Positions 51,757-61,344 of a DNA stretch of 64,000 nucleotides are shown here, piece by piece. The stretch comes from DASVTR01 sp033855775. GTDB taxonomy: Bacteria; Acidobacteriota; Blastocatellia; Pyrinomonadales; Pyrinomonadaceae. The notes below the pieces were generated by a model, which saw nothing but the letters and a program-made list of their open reading frames with translations, did no database searches and had not been told where the DNA came from. The stretch is from contig JAWVFT010000005.1 in the NCBI GenBank assembly GCA_033855775.1, positions 1 through 64,000 of the forward strand, in the 5' to 3' direction. Made by a program: the position numbers and the translations under genes. Within the stretch, counting starts at the first letter, position 1; each line of letters starts with the position of its first letter.

Positions 51757-53574
51757 ATGAAGTATCCGAATATCTATTCGCTGTTTCGTGAACGCGTCGA
51801 GCATTACCGGCGGCGCGATGCGGCGGAGCAGCCGCAGGGGCGCGCGGCCTTCTATTTCCGGCAGGGCGTAGATTGGGCGGGCATCTCGTGGGAACGCTTT
51901 GAAAGTGAGGCGCACGCGTTCGGTTGCGCGCTCCTCGCGGGCGGGTTGACGCGCGGCGCGTCCGTCTGTGTCTTGATGGGCAACGTCCCCGAATGGCCCA
52001 TCAGCGACATCGGCGCAATCAGCGCGGGCGGCATCGGCGTCGGTTTGTATCCGACGAGTTCCGCAGAGCAATGCCAGTACATCATCAACCACTCGGACGC
52101 GGAGTTTGTGCTGGTTGACACCGCTCATCAACTCGACAAGATTCTGAGCGTTCGAGCGCAACTGCCGAAGGTCAAAGCCGTCATCGCGCTTGACGAAGCG
52201 GCGGCGGCGCGCAACGCTCCGGGCGTCATCGGCTATCAGGAATTTCTGCGCATCGGTCGCGCGGCCAGCGAAGAGACGCAACTACTCTTGCGCGAGCGCG
52301 CGGAGACGGCCAAGCCAGACGACATCGCCATCATGGTTTACACCTCCGGCACGACCGGCCTGCCGAAGGGCGCGTGCCTGAGCCATCGCTACATCATCAA
52401 CAGCGTCGAATCCTTGCGCCAAACGATTCCGATTTACGACACGGATGTCTCCTTCTCTTACTTGCCATATTGCCACGTCGCCGAACGCATCTCCGGCCTC
52501 TACAATCGTCTCTACGCGGGAGCCTCCGCCTACTTCGTTGACGATTTGACGAAGCTCTGGGAGTACATGCTCGACGTGCGGCCAACGGTCTTCGCCAGCC
52601 TCCCGCGCTTCTTCGAGAAGATACACGCGCGCGTCATCTCAGACCTTGAGAAAGCTGCTGACGAAGAACAGCGAGGCTTTCATGAAGCCCTTGCTCTGGG
52701 GCGTCGTCTCTCGCGCTTGCGTCAGGCGCGCGAGACAATCGCGCCTGAGTTGCAAGCCGAATACGACGAGCGAGCGCGGCCCGTGTTAAGCCGCGTCAAC
52801 GATTACTTCGGCGGGCGCATGCGCCTCGCGACTTCGGGCGGCGCGCCCTTGCCGTTCGAGATTACGGAGTTCTTCGACGCGGCGGGCATTCCCATTCTTC
52901 AAGCCTACGGGCTGACGGAAAACATCTGCGTCGCCTTCAATCCCCCAGACAATTACAAGTTTGGAACCGTCGGCCCGCCGATGCCGGGCTGCGAAGTCGA
53001 GCTTGCGGAGGACGGCGAAATTCTTGTGCGAAGCGACATGATGTTCAGCGGCTACTACAAGCAGCCGGACAAGACCGCCGAAGCGCTGCGCGACGGCTGG
53101 CTGCTGACGGGCGACATAGGCGAGATGGACGCCGACAGATTTTTGAAAATCACCGGGCGCAAGAAAGAGTTGATTGTCATGTCAACGGGCAAGAACGTCG
53201 CGCCCGCTCTCATCGAAAATCTGCTCAGGGAGCATCACTTGATTAGCCACGCCCTCGTCTACGGCGAAGGCCGAAGCTACCTCGTCGCGCTCGTCACGCT
53301 CAATCCTTTGGAGGCCGAAGCGCATGCGCGCGCGCGCGGTCTGAGCTACGAAGATTTCGCAGACCTGACGCGCAACCAGCAGATGCTTGCGCTCGTGCGC
53401 GAGATTGTCGAGCGCGTCAACAGCCGCGTCTCTTCCAGCGAAGCCGTCAAGAAGTTTCTCGTTCTAGACCGGGACTTTCAGATTGAAGCGGACGAAGTGA
53501 CGCCGACGATGAAGGTCAAGCGAAACGTCGTGACCGAACGCTACGGCGAACTGATTCACAGCATGTACGCATGA
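51757..53574 (+). CDS. Long-chain acyl-CoA synthetase (AMP-forming)
   Basis: A 605-residue ANL-superfamily ligase: P-loop YTSGTTGLPKGACLSH, YGLTEN, DGWLLTGDIGEMD and GRKKELI with the usual C-terminal lysine region. It is of the long-chain AMP-binding (FadD15/AACS-like) type, cytoplasmic or peripheral. It would load fatty acids onto CoA for the KAS III-like protein and MaoC neighbour. ATG 51757 starts the family similarity. Confidence 0.93.
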   Translation: MKYPNIYSLFRERVEHYRRRDAAEQPQGRAAFYFRQGVDWAGISWERFESEAHAFGCALLAGGLTRGASVCVLMGNVPEWPISDIGAISAGGIGVGLYPTSSAEQCQYIINHSDAEFVLVDTAHQLDKILSVRAQLPKVKAVIALDEAAAARNAPGVIGYQEFLRIGRAASEETQLLLRERAETAKPDDIAIMVYTSGTTGLPKGACLSHRYIINSVESLRQTIPIYDTDVSFSYLPYCHVAERISGLYNRLYAGASAYFVDDLTKLWEYMLDVRPTVFASLPRFFEKIHARVISDLEKAADEEQRGFHEALALGRRLSRLRQARETIAPELQAEYDERARPVLSRVNDYFGGRMRLATSGGAPLPFEITEFFDAAGIPILQAYGLTENICVAFNPPDNYKFGTVGPPMPGCEVELAEDGEILVRSDMMFSGYYKQPDKTAEALRDGWLLTGDIGEMDADRFLKITGRKKELIVMSTGKNVAPALIENLLREHHLISHALVYGEGRSYLVALVTLNPLEAEAHARARGLSYEDFADLTRNQQMLALVREIVERVNSRVSSSEAVKKFLVLDRDFQIEADEVTPTMKVKRNVVTERYGELIHSMYA

Positions 53575-53655
53575 TGAGAGGCGAGCCGGAGCATCTGCCG
53601 CTCCCGCGCGACTCTTCAACGGGACAGTCTTTTCAACAGAAAGGAGCAAGACGAA

Positions 53656-54600
53656 ATGTTCAAGCTCATCGAAGGCGGGCGACAAAGAATCTTCGCGGCC
53701 CAGAGAATCTTAACGCTGCTCATCGCGGTCGCGCTGCTCGTCGTCTTGAGTTTCGCTGCGGCCTCGGCGCAAGCCACGGCCACGGCTCCGGCTGACAAGG
53801 AAGCGTTTGTCTACGGCGTGAAGATTCACTACGTCGAAGCGGGCAGCGGCCCCGTCGTCATCCTGCTGCACGGGCTTGGCGGCAACAGCACGAACTGGGC
53901 TTTCAACATCAACGCGCTCGCGCAAAACTACCGCGTCATCGTGCCTGACCAAATCGGCTTCGGTCGCTCCGACAAGCCGCTCATCAACTATCACGTCGCT
54001 ACTTACGTTGACTTTCTAGACGGGCTTTACAAGCAACTGAAAATCGAGCGCGCTTCGCTCGTCGGCAATTCGATGGGCGGTTGGGTGGCCGCCGCCTACG
54101 CGCTGGCGCATCCCGAAAAGGTCGAACGCCTCGTGCTCGTTGATGCCGCGGGCTTCGCGCCGCCCGCCGATTTCGACGTGCGGCTGCTCAGCAAGTTGAA
54201 CCCTTCGACGCGCGATGACATGAAGCAACTGGCCGCGCTCGTCTTCTACAACAAGCAGTTGTTCACTTCGGACGCCATCGTTGACCAGATGCTCGCGGCG
54301 CGCATAGCGGCGGGCGACGGCTACACCATTCAGCGCTTGAACGAATCAATCGCGCGGCGCGAAGACATGCTCGACAATCGCCTCGCGGCCATCAAGCAAC
54401 CGACGCTCATCATCTGGGGACGCGCCGACGGCCTGACGCCGCTCGCCGAATATGGCGAACGCTTCAAACGCGAAATCAACGGCTCGCAACTGCTCGTCTT
54501 CGAGCAATGCGGGCACGTGCCGCAGGTTGAAAAGTCTGCCGAGTTCAACGCGGCGGTCTTGAAGTTTCTGGCTGCTGCTGCTGCCGCGCCGTCGAAGTAA
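53656..54600 (+). CDS. Exported alpha/beta hydrolase
   Basis: A 314-residue alpha/beta hydrolase with an N-terminal signal peptide or anchor (hydrophobic about 18-37): HGLGGNSTNW oxyanion loop, nucleophile GNSMGG, Asp in IWGRADGL and His in CGHVPQ. It is probably an ester or acyl-lactone hydrolase in the periplasm. It is the second hydrolase in this acyl group. Confidence 0.9.
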   Translation: MFKLIEGGRQRIFAAQRILTLLIAVALLVVLSFAAASAQATATAPADKEAFVYGVKIHYVEAGSGPVVILLHGLGGNSTNWAFNINALAQNYRVIVPDQIGFGRSDKPLINYHVATYVDFLDGLYKQLKIERASLVGNSMGGWVAAAYALAHPEKVERLVLVDAAGFAPPADFDVRLLSKLNPSTRDDMKQLAALVFYNKQLFTSDAIVDQMLAARIAAGDGYTIQRLNESIARREDMLDNRLAAIKQPTLIIWGRADGLTPLAEYGERFKREINGSQLLVFEQCGHVPQVEKSAEFNAAVLKFLAAAAAAPSK

Positions 54601-54641
54601 ATCGAACATGAAGAGCAAGCTTGAAAGAGGAAGAGAATTTG

Positions 54642-55037
54642 ATGACTGTGCAAGTCGGCGACACGGCCTCTTTGTCGAAAACGATTACGAACGAAGACAT
54701 CCGCGCCTTTGCCGATGTCACGACCGACCATAATCCTGTGCATCTCGACGACGACTTTGCGCGCGAGACGAAGTTCGGGCGGCGCATCGCGCACGGGATG
54801 CTCGGCGCTTCGCTCATCTCAGCCGTGCTCGCCAATCAACTGCCCGGCGAAGGAACCGTCTATCTCAGCCAGTCGCTCCGATTCGTCGCGCCCGTCTATC
54901 CCGATGATACGGTCACGGCCCGCGTCACCGTCACGAAGGTGAGGGAAGACAAGCCCATCGTGACGCTCGAAACAGTTTGTCTTAACCAGCACGGCGAAGC
55001 TCTCATCAAGGGCGAAGCCGTCGTCCTGTTGACTTAA
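54642..55037 (+). CDS. MaoC-like (R)-specific enoyl-CoA hydratase
   Basis: A 131-residue hotdog-fold protein with the hydratase-2 catalytic pair in TTDHNPVHLDDDFA and the following GRRIAHGML. It hydrates trans-2-enoyl-CoA to (R)-3-hydroxyacyl-CoA (PhaJ-like). ATG 54642 follows GGAAGAG; it is 41 bases behind the exported hydrolase. Confidence 0.92.
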   Translation: MTVQVGDTASLSKTITNEDIRAFADVTTDHNPVHLDDDFARETKFGRRIAHGMLGASLISAVLANQLPGEGTVYLSQSLRFVAPVYPDDTVTARVTVTKVREDKPIVTLETVCLNQHGEALIKGEAVVLLT

Positions 55038-55078
55038 AGAAGCGCGCCCGCCGCGACGCCGGAGAGAAAGCTTTAAAG

Positions 55079-56371
55079 ATGTCCAGCCACACGCCCGTCA
55101 CGAGCGGAGGCCGCGAAAATTTGAGCCGGAGCGCGCCCGCCTATTCATGGTACGCGCTCGCCCTGCTCACGCTCGTCTACCTGCTCAACTTTCTGGACCG
55201 CACGCTGATTTATATTCTGTTCACGCCGATTAAAAAAGAGATGGCGTTTTCGGATTTGCAATTGGCGCTGCTCGGCACGACCTCTTTCGTCATCTTCTAC
55301 ACGCTGCTCGGCATTCCGTTTGGCTGGCTGGCCGACCGCACGCGGCGAAAATATTTGATTGCGGGCGGCCTCGCCGTGTGGAGTCTCTTCTCCGGCCTGA
55401 CAGGGTTCGCCAATAGCTTCTGGACTATCTTCCTGTGCCGCGTCATGGTCGGAGTGGGCGAGGCGACGCTCGGCCCTGCCGCGCTCTCGCTCCTGAGCGA
55501 TTATTTCCCGCCGCGCATGCGCGCGACAGTGCAAGCCATCTACTCTTCGGGCATCGCCATCGGCGGCGGCGTGGCCTTCTTTCTCGGCGGCTGGATTGGA
55601 CAAAACTACGGCTGGCGTTGGGCTTTCTACCTGCTCGGTTTTCCGGGGCTGATTCTCACCGTCTTCATGCTCTTTCTGCGAGAGCCGCCGCGCGGTCGAA
55701 CGGAAGTCGCAGCCGTTCGTTACACCGGCAAGGATTGGAAGATTCTTTTTCAATCGGTTCCGCTCCGCTATCTCTATCTGGGCTACGCGCTCTTTGGCTT
55801 GGCCGCAAACAATCTGGGCATCTGGGGAGCGTCGTTCTTCGCGCGCGTCCACGGCATGAACCTGTTGTTGATAGGCACGCTGGCCGGGATTCTCTCGATT
55901 GCGGCGGGCGTGCCGGGAACGATTCTCGGCGGCTACGTCTCAGACCGCTTTCGCAACATGGGCAAGGGAGGCCGCATGTACTTCAGCGCGTGCGCCGCGC
56001 TCGCCTCCATCCCGCTGTGGCTCGTCCTGCTGTTCAGCAACAACGTCGCGCTGCTCTTAATCGCCAACTTCATACTGCTCGGTCTGGCCTTGATGTGGCT
56101 CGGCCCCGCGGCGGCTGATGTGCACGACATCGCCGGGCCGCACCTGCGCGGGCTCGGCATCGGCATCTACTTCTTCACCGTTAATATCGTCGCCTACGGC
56201 ATCGGCTCGCCGCTCATCGGCAAGCTCAGCGACTGGCTCGGCGTCAACGAGAATCCGGGCCGGATGCGTTATTCGCTGCTGCTCTGCCCGCTCGCCTGCG
56301 CTCTCAGCGCGCTGCTGCTCTGGCGCGGCAGCCGCAGCATGAAGGCCAGAGACGAAGCTCAGACTCTTTAA
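55079..56371 (+). CDS. MFS transporter (Spinster-like)
   Basis: A 430-residue twelve-helix major facilitator with YLLNFLDRTLIYILF in helix 1, FGWLADRTRRKYLI between helices 2 and 3, and RVMVGVGEATLGPAALSLL in helix 4, as in Spns-type lipid or organic-acid carriers. It ends the acyl group, 41 bases behind the MaoC gene, and may move the lipid-like product or substrate. Confidence 0.9.
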   Translation: MSSHTPVTSGGRENLSRSAPAYSWYALALLTLVYLLNFLDRTLIYILFTPIKKEMAFSDLQLALLGTTSFVIFYTLLGIPFGWLADRTRRKYLIAGGLAVWSLFSGLTGFANSFWTIFLCRVMVGVGEATLGPAALSLLSDYFPPRMRATVQAIYSSGIAIGGGVAFFLGGWIGQNYGWRWAFYLLGFPGLILTVFMLFLREPPRGRTEVAAVRYTGKDWKILFQSVPLRYLYLGYALFGLAANNLGIWGASFFARVHGMNLLLIGTLAGILSIAAGVPGTILGGYVSDRFRNMGKGGRMYFSACAALASIPLWLVLLFSNNVALLLIANFILLGLALMWLGPAAADVHDIAGPHLRGLGIGIYFFTVNIVAYGIGSPLIGKLSDWLGVNENPGRMRYSLLLCPLACALSALLLWRGSRSMKARDEAQTL

Positions 56372-56398
56372 ACGAAGCCTTAGACTTTTGTGCCTTGA

Positions 56399-56959
56399 TT
56401 AAGAAACGGCTGGCCCTGCTTGCTCTGCCGCGCGGCGTAGCTCACTGAAGAGGCGCGCAAGGTCTGCGGGTCTGTAGTGCGCGTTGAGGCCGCTCGGATT
56501 CGGCAACACCCAGACGCTTGTGGCTCCGATGGTTTCACTTTGCAGTCCGGGTTGGGCTTTGGGTTTGGCGAAGGCCGTGCGGTATGCGCCGACGCCGAGG
56601 ACGGCCAGAAAGCGCGGGCGAAGGCGAAGGACTTTCGCTTCCAACCTGCGCCCGCCCGCGACGTATTCTTCCGCGTTGAGTTCCGCCGCCGTGGCGGTCG
56701 CACGCGCGACTACGTTGGTGATGCCGTAGCCGCTGGCGAGCAGTTCGCGTTCCTCCGAGGGCGCGAACAATCTCTGCGTGAAGCCTGCGGCGTAGAGCGC
56801 GGGCCAGAAACGATTGCCGGGTCTGGCGAAATGATGACCGACCGCCGCCGTGTACAAGCCGGGGTTGATGCCGCAGAACAGCACGCGCAAGTCGGGCGCG
56901 ATGACATCCGCGACCGTGCGATTCGCTGCGGCGAGAAGCTGTTCCTTTGACGGCTTCAT
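56399..56959 (-). CDS. mug: Mug-type G/U(T) mismatch-specific DNA glycosylase
   Basis: A 186-residue uracil-DNA-glycosylase-fold protein with GINPGLYTAAVGHHFARPGN (active-site Asn in the first motif) and LPNPSGLNAHY (second motif). It removes uracil or thymine from G mismatches. ATG 56959 starts the fold; the frame is open to 57037. Converges with the MFS gene. Confidence 0.9.
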   Translation of the reverse strand: MKPSKEQLLAAANRTVADVIAPDLRVLFCGINPGLYTAAVGHHFARPGNRFWPALYAAGFTQRLFAPSEERELLASGYGITNVVARATATAAELNAEEYVAGGRRLEAKVLRLRPRFLAVLGVGAYRTAFAKPKAQPGLQSETIGATSVWVLPNPSGLNAHYRPADLARLFSELRRAAEQAGPAVS

Positions 56960-57020
56960 GAAAGCTTTGCTGCTCCGAGTTTGAAAGTCAGGCGCGGAAA
57001 TTATCCAACGCGAAGCCGCG

Positions 57021-57076
57021 TGGGAGATGATGAACATCTACGGGAGACGATGACCAGCTACGGGAGACGAAGCAGA
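57021..57076. repeat. 20-bp imperfect tandem repeat
   Basis: Units at 57021-57040, 57041-57060 and 57061-57076 (partial) follow (C/T)GGGAGA(C/T)GATGA-CA-CTA. They lie between mug and the dehydrogenase gene, where no gene is present. Confidence 0.85.
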
Positions 57077-57153
57077 GCAACTCTTTCATCGTCGCCTGTG
57101 ATTGTTCATCGTCTCTCATTGGGTCACAACGCGCTTCGTCTTTGCTTCATCTT

Positions 57154-58557
57154 TCACTTGCCTTGATAAGAGACTCGCCAGACTGTGTTTGAGCCGTCGT
57201 CTGTGACGAGCAGCGCGCCGTCCTTCGCCACCGTGACGCCGACGGGACGGCCCCAGACGTTGCCCTCCGGCGTGACGAAGCCCGTCAGAAAGTCTTCATA
57301 CTCGCCCGTCGGCGCCCCGCCCTTCAACGGCACGCGAATCACTTTGTAACCCGTGCGGCGCGCACGATTCCATGAGCCGTGCTCGGCGGCAAAAGCATCG
57401 CCCGCGTACTCTTTGGGAAACTGCCCGCCGTTGTAAAAGGTCATCTGAAGCGAGGCCGAATGAGACTGCAACAAGACATCCGGCACAATCACCTGGTTGC
57501 GCAATTCAGGATGCTTGCCCGCATGGCGCGGGTCCTGGTTCGGACCGATGTAAAACCATGGCCAGCCGTAGAAACCGTTCTCCCTGACGCGCGTGATGTA
57601 GTCCGGCACGAGGTCGTCGCCGAGTTCGTCGCGCTCGTTGACGGAGGCCCACAGGTCGCCCGTCTGCGGGTGAACGGCGATGCCGACAGCGTTGCGAATG
57701 CCGGAAGCGTAGATGCGAAAGCCGGTTCCGTCCGGGTTGTATTCGAGAATGTCCGCGCGCCGTTCTTCGTTCTCGTTCGGATTCTCGTAGACGTTGGAAT
57801 GCGAGCCGACGGAGACGAACATCTTCTTGCCGTCGTTGGAGAAGGCGATGTCGCGCGTCCAGTGGCCGCCGCCGCGCAACTGCCCGCCGCCCGGCAGGTC
57901 AGGCACGATGACCTCCGGCTTGCCGCTCGCCTTCACATCGCCGTTGCGATACGCGAAGCGCAAGACTTGGCCCGTGCCGGCCACGTAAACATATTGCGGG
58001 TTCGGGCCGAGCGGATAAAAGGCGATGCCGAAGGGGCGGTCTAAGCCCGCCGCGAAAATCTCGTTAACAGCGGCCTTGCCCGCGCCGTCCGCCGCGCGCA
58101 GCACGCGGACTCTGCCCGGACGACTCTCGACCAAAAAGATGTCGCCGTTCGGAGCCGTCCGCAGCAGGCGCGGATTATCAAGCCCCGTGGCGAACTCTTC
58201 GACTTTGAAACCAACCGGCGCTTTCGGCCACGCATCTGCCGGTCGCTTGACGAGGCGCGGCCCGTTGTCAATCGAGCGCGTGGCGAAGGGTTGAGGCAAG
58301 TCTGCTGTCGTGATGCGGCGGCGCACGCAGGGCGCGTCCGTCGTCCAATCTCCGAGGGCGTCCTTTCCTGTGAGCAACGTGCCTGCCTTCGGGGCTTCAC
58401 GATTTTGATTCTGGCTCGCGCTCGTCTCGCGCGCGGCCTGCGATTGCGCCCGCGTGTCCGTCCTGGCCGCGCAGCCGAAGGCCATCCAGCACAGCATCGC
58501 CGTCATCAAGAAGAGCCAACGACTGCGCTGGCCGAAAGGTGAACTTAACTTGCTCAT
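57154..58557 (-). CDS. PQQ-type sorbosone dehydrogenase-like lipoprotein
   Basis: A 467-residue protein with an N-terminal export signal ending in a lipobox-like MAFGC, then a six-blade beta-propeller of the glucose/sorbosone dehydrogenase family: LDNPRLLRTAPNGDIFLVES, GGGHWTRDIAFSNDGKKMF (active-site His) and GIRNAVGIAVHPQTGDLW (Arg). It would oxidise aldoses or sorbosone in the periplasm with bound PQQ. No PQQ biosynthesis genes are in the window. Confidence 0.88.
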   Translation of the reverse strand: MSKLSSPFGQRSRWLFLMTAMLCWMAFGCAARTDTRAQSQAARETSASQNQNREAPKAGTLLTGKDALGDWTTDAPCVRRRITTADLPQPFATRSIDNGPRLVKRPADAWPKAPVGFKVEEFATGLDNPRLLRTAPNGDIFLVESRPGRVRVLRAADGAGKAAVNEIFAAGLDRPFGIAFYPLGPNPQYVYVAGTGQVLRFAYRNGDVKASGKPEVIVPDLPGGGQLRGGGHWTRDIAFSNDGKKMFVSVGSHSNVYENPNENEERRADILEYNPDGTGFRIYASGIRNAVGIAVHPQTGDLWASVNERDELGDDLVPDYITRVRENGFYGWPWFYIGPNQDPRHAGKHPELRNQVIVPDVLLQSHSASLQMTFYNGGQFPKEYAGDAFAAEHGSWNRARRTGYKVIRVPLKGGAPTGEYEDFLTGFVTPEGNVWGRPVGVTVAKDGALLVTDDGSNTVWRVSYQGK

Positions 58558-58767
58558 CGCGCCCTATCCTTTCGTCGAACGAAAAATCCCTGCCCATGAA
58601 TCATCGAGAGTTTGACTGTTAAGCATAACGACAAAGTATTGCCGAAGTTTCCTTATCCCGTAGCTTTTTCTGCCCGCGCAAGCGGCTGAAGACGAAAAGC
58701 GTTTCCTTCATCTGCGCTCTGTAGCATAATGCGCGCAGCCACTTTGACGAACGATGGGAGTTTCCGC

Positions 58768-59214
58768 ATGGCCTCTGAAGAGAACGCTCTGTGCGCTGAG
58801 ATGCGCCGCTCCATTGACGCGATTACGATGGATTGGGTGAAGCGCGTGAAGGCAGATTCCTACCTGCGCTCTGACGACCCCTTATCGCTCACCCAACTCG
58901 TTGACCACGTGCCGCAGATGCTCGAAGAACTCTGCTCGCTGCTCGGCCGGGAGGGCGAGCCGGAGTTTCATTCGATTCGGGCGGCAAGCTCTCACGGCTA
59001 CGTCCGCTCGCTCGCGGGCTATTCGTTGACGGAGTTGCTGCGCGAGTTGGAACTGCTGCGCGAGAGCGTCTTCAACTTCGTTGCCGATTCGGAAAGCGGG
59101 CGCGGGTGCAGCCGCGATGAGACGGTTCGCGCCCTGCGCATCGTCAACAGATACTTCGGCGAGGACACGCTGTTCGTCGTCGAACACTTCCTTCGTCGTA
59201 ACGCGCGCGTGTGA
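58768..59214 (+). CDS. RsbRD N-terminal-domain-like protein
   Basis: A 148-residue helical protein resembling the N-terminal domain of RsbT co-antagonist RsbRD (DWVKRVKAD, VDHVPQMLEELCSLL, HGYVRSLAGYSLTELLREL). The STAS domain normally attached is missing, so it is a free-standing sensor domain. GGGAG precedes ATG 58768; an ATG at 58729 is possible. It is followed by the DDAH operon, with its own promoter in between. Confidence 0.7.
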   Translation: MASEENALCAEMRRSIDAITMDWVKRVKADSYLRSDDPLSLTQLVDHVPQMLEELCSLLGREGEPEFHSIRAASSHGYVRSLAGYSLTELLRELELLRESVFNFVADSESGRGCSRDETVRALRIVNRYFGEDTLFVVEHFLRRNARV

Positions 59215-59287
59215 GAATATTTTCCTCGCTCGCGTGAATTGAAAAATTCTCGCGTTAATTTTGACAAAACGGCGTGGCTCACTTGCG

Positions 59288-59317
59288 TTGACATAGCCGC
59301 GGGCGTAAAAGGATAAA
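59288..59317 (+). promoter_or_regulatory. Likely promoter of the DDAH-diiron enzyme operon
   Basis: TTGACA (59288-59293), 18 bases, GATAAA (59312-59317). A second TTGACA is at 59262-59267. The predicted start lies about 55 bases before the ATG of the DDAH-like gene. The first 70 bases after the previous gene are AT-rich. Confidence 0.5.
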
Positions 59318-59378
59318 ACGGCATCGGGCGTGGCCGGGACGCGACCGCGCCGCCGGGAATGAGCAAGGGGACGAAGTA

Positions 59379-60206
59379 ATGTTAAGGGCAATCACACGCG
59401 CTGTCTCACGACAGCTCGCGCGGTGCGAGTTAACCTTCAAAGAGCGCGAGGGCATTGACTACGAAAGGGCGGCCCGCCAGCAGGAAGCATATTGCCGCCT
59501 GCTTGAGCGTTGCGGCGTTGCCGTCTTCAACCTCGAAGCGAGCGATGCGCTGCCGGACTGCTGCTTCGTCGCGGACACTGCGGTCGTCCTTGACGAACTG
59601 GCCGTCATCGCCAACATGGGCGCTTCGTCGCGCCGCCGGGAAACTGCGGCGGCCGAAAAAATTCTTTCCAACTATCGTCAAGTCGCGCGCATCGAGCCGC
59701 CAGCCACGCTGGACGGCGGCGATGTCGTTCGTCTGGGCAAGCAGCTTTTCGTCGGTCGCTCAGCCCGGACAAACGAAGAGGGCATCGCTGCGCTCGCTCG
59801 TCTGACGCGCGAGTTCGGCTACAGCGTCACGCCCGTCTGCGTCACGGGCAGCCTGCACCTGACGACTGCTTGCAGCGCGCTTGATGAAGAAACCGTGCTG
59901 CTCAATCCATGCTGGATTGACGACGCGCCGTTCGCGGGCCTTCGTGTTTTGTGCGGGCCGGAGCAGGAGCCTTGGGCGGCCAGCACGTTGCGCGTCGGCC
60001 AGACAATCTGCGTCGAGGCCGAAGCTCCGCGCACGCGCCAACTCGTCGAGCAAGTCTGCCCGCGCGTCGAGGCTTTAGACATCTCTGAATTTCGCAAAGC
60101 GGAGGGCAGTCTCTCTTGCCTGAGCCTTCTGTTCCGCGATGATGGACGACCGCCACAACCCCCGCAAAATTTCAAACAGAACAAGGAGGTGACGCATGCA
60201 GAGTGA
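59379..60206 (+). CDS. DDAH-type guanidino-modifying hydrolase
   Basis: A 275-residue pentein: PDCCFVADTAVV (Asp60, Asp66), PATLDGGDVV, catalytic His160 in TGSLHLTT and Cys247 in EGSLSCLSLLF. DDAH enzymes hydrolyse N-methylated arginine to citrulline; relatives act on other guanidino compounds. All catalytic residues are present. AGGGG precedes the ATG. It overlaps the next gene by 11 bases, and the ribosome-binding site of that gene lies inside its last codons. The substrate is probably an arginine derivative. Confidence 0.9.
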   Translation: MLRAITRAVSRQLARCELTFKEREGIDYERAARQQEAYCRLLERCGVAVFNLEASDALPDCCFVADTAVVLDELAVIANMGASSRRRETAAAEKILSNYRQVARIEPPATLDGGDVVRLGKQLFVGRSARTNEEGIAALARLTREFGYSVTPVCVTGSLHLTTACSALDEETVLLNPCWIDDAPFAGLRVLCGPEQEPWAASTLRVGQTICVEAEAPRTRQLVEQVCPRVEALDISEFRKAEGSLSCLSLLFRDDGRPPQPPQNFKQNKEVTHAE

Positions 60207-61344
60207 GCATGCAGCGCGCGCCGGAGCAGCCACGCACGCCGCGCCGGGGCCGCAGAGAATCGAGATTGATTACGATGAAGCGATGCAGAGCTTCGCCGCT
60301 TTGATGAAGACGGATGATTTGGACGAAAGGGCGCGAGCGCGCACGCCAGCCGTGCGTTCGTTTGAACGCGCCCTTGATGAAGCTCTCGATGTCGCTTACG
60401 GCGCGTGGGGCATGAGCGAGACGGGCGCGACCGCCGCGGCGCATCTCTTCCTGCAACGCTCGCTCTATCGCATCAACCGCCTCAAGCTTTTCTGGCACGA
60501 CGACCTCAGCAACTACGATAACGAGCGTTCGGACTATCTGCGCGCGACGCGCGAGCGCATTGAATCGGCATGGCAAGCTTGGGAGCTTTCGCAACTGGAT
60601 GTCGAGTCTGTGCGCCGCGAGGATATCCGCGAAGGATTGCTGCGCCGCGCCGCTGAAGATGTCGCGCCAGAGCCTTCGTCGAGCGGGTTGTTCTTCCGTG
60701 ACGAAGTAGGCGAGGCGGGCTATCGTCGCCTGCTCGCCATCGCTTCGCTCGACGGGCTGGTCGAAGCGAGCCAGCTTTCACGCACGCTCGGCGGAGTCGG
60801 AAATAAGATTCACGCGATGATGACGCGCTTGCTCGTGGAGGAATACGGCGGCGGTCGTTTGGAGCGTAAGCACTCGACGTTCTTCGCCGCGATGCTCGCC
60901 GAACTCGGCATGAGCGCCGCGCCCGAAGCTTACTTTGAATTGACTCCATGGGAAACGCTGGCGGCCATCAATCATAGTTTTCTGCTCTCCGAGCGCAAGC
61001 GTTTCTACCTGCGCTACGTCGGCGGATTGCTGCACACGGAGACGAGCGTCCCCGCCGCGTTCGACAACTATCGCGCGGCTGCCGAACGGCTCGGCTTGTC
61101 GGAGGCGGCGCGCGGCTACTGGGAATTGCATATCAAAGAGGACGAGCGGCACGGTCGCTGGATGCTGCATGACGTGGCTCTGCCGCTGGCCGCGCAGTAT
61201 CCGAACGAGGCTTGGGAAATCACGCTCGGCTACGACCAGCAAAAGCTCATCAGCGATAGGGCTGGCGCGGCAGTGGAACGCGCTGCGCGCTGCGCCGAGT
61301 TGGAAGCGTCGATTGAGACGGCAGGAGCGAAGGGCGCGGCATGA
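60196..61344 (+). CDS. Heme-oxygenase-like diiron enzyme (iron-containing redox enzyme family)
   Basis: A 382-residue protein whose C-terminal half has the HDO ligand pattern: Glu215/216 and His226 in VEEYGGGRLERKHS, Glu282 in LLHTETSVP, and His312, Asp316, His319 in ELHIKEDERHG. Relatives (SznF central domain, UndA, BesC, CADD) use two irons and O2 to hydroxylate nitrogen or cut C-C bonds. The N-terminal 160 residues are helical and not assigned. AAGGAGGTGA (60183-60192) gives a perfect ribosome-binding site inside the DDAH gene. Overlaps the glycosyltransferase gene by 4 bases. Confidence 0.82.
   Translation: MQSEHAARAGAATHAAPGPQRIEIDYDEAMQSFAALMKTDDLDERARARTPAVRSFERALDEALDVAYGAWGMSETGATAAAHLFLQRSLYRINRLKLFWHDDLSNYDNERSDYLRATRERIESAWQAWELSQLDVESVRREDIREGLLRRAAEDVAPEPSSSGLFFRDEVGEAGYRRLLAIASLDGLVEASQLSRTLGGVGNKIHAMMTRLLVEEYGGGRLERKHSTFFAAMLAELGMSAAPEAYFELTPWETLAAINHSFLLSERKRFYLRYVGGLLHTETSVPAAFDNYRAAAERLGLSEAARGYWELHIKEDERHGRWMLHDVALPLAAQYPNEAWEITLGYDQQKLISDRAGAAVERAARCAELEASIETAGAKGAA

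Noticed and set aside
49741..56371. Olefin (OleABCD) cluster
   Set aside because: Hydrolase, KAS III-like and ligase genes are reminiscent, but the KAS III-like protein lacks His/Asn, no OleD-type SDR is present, and MaoC and MFS do not fit.
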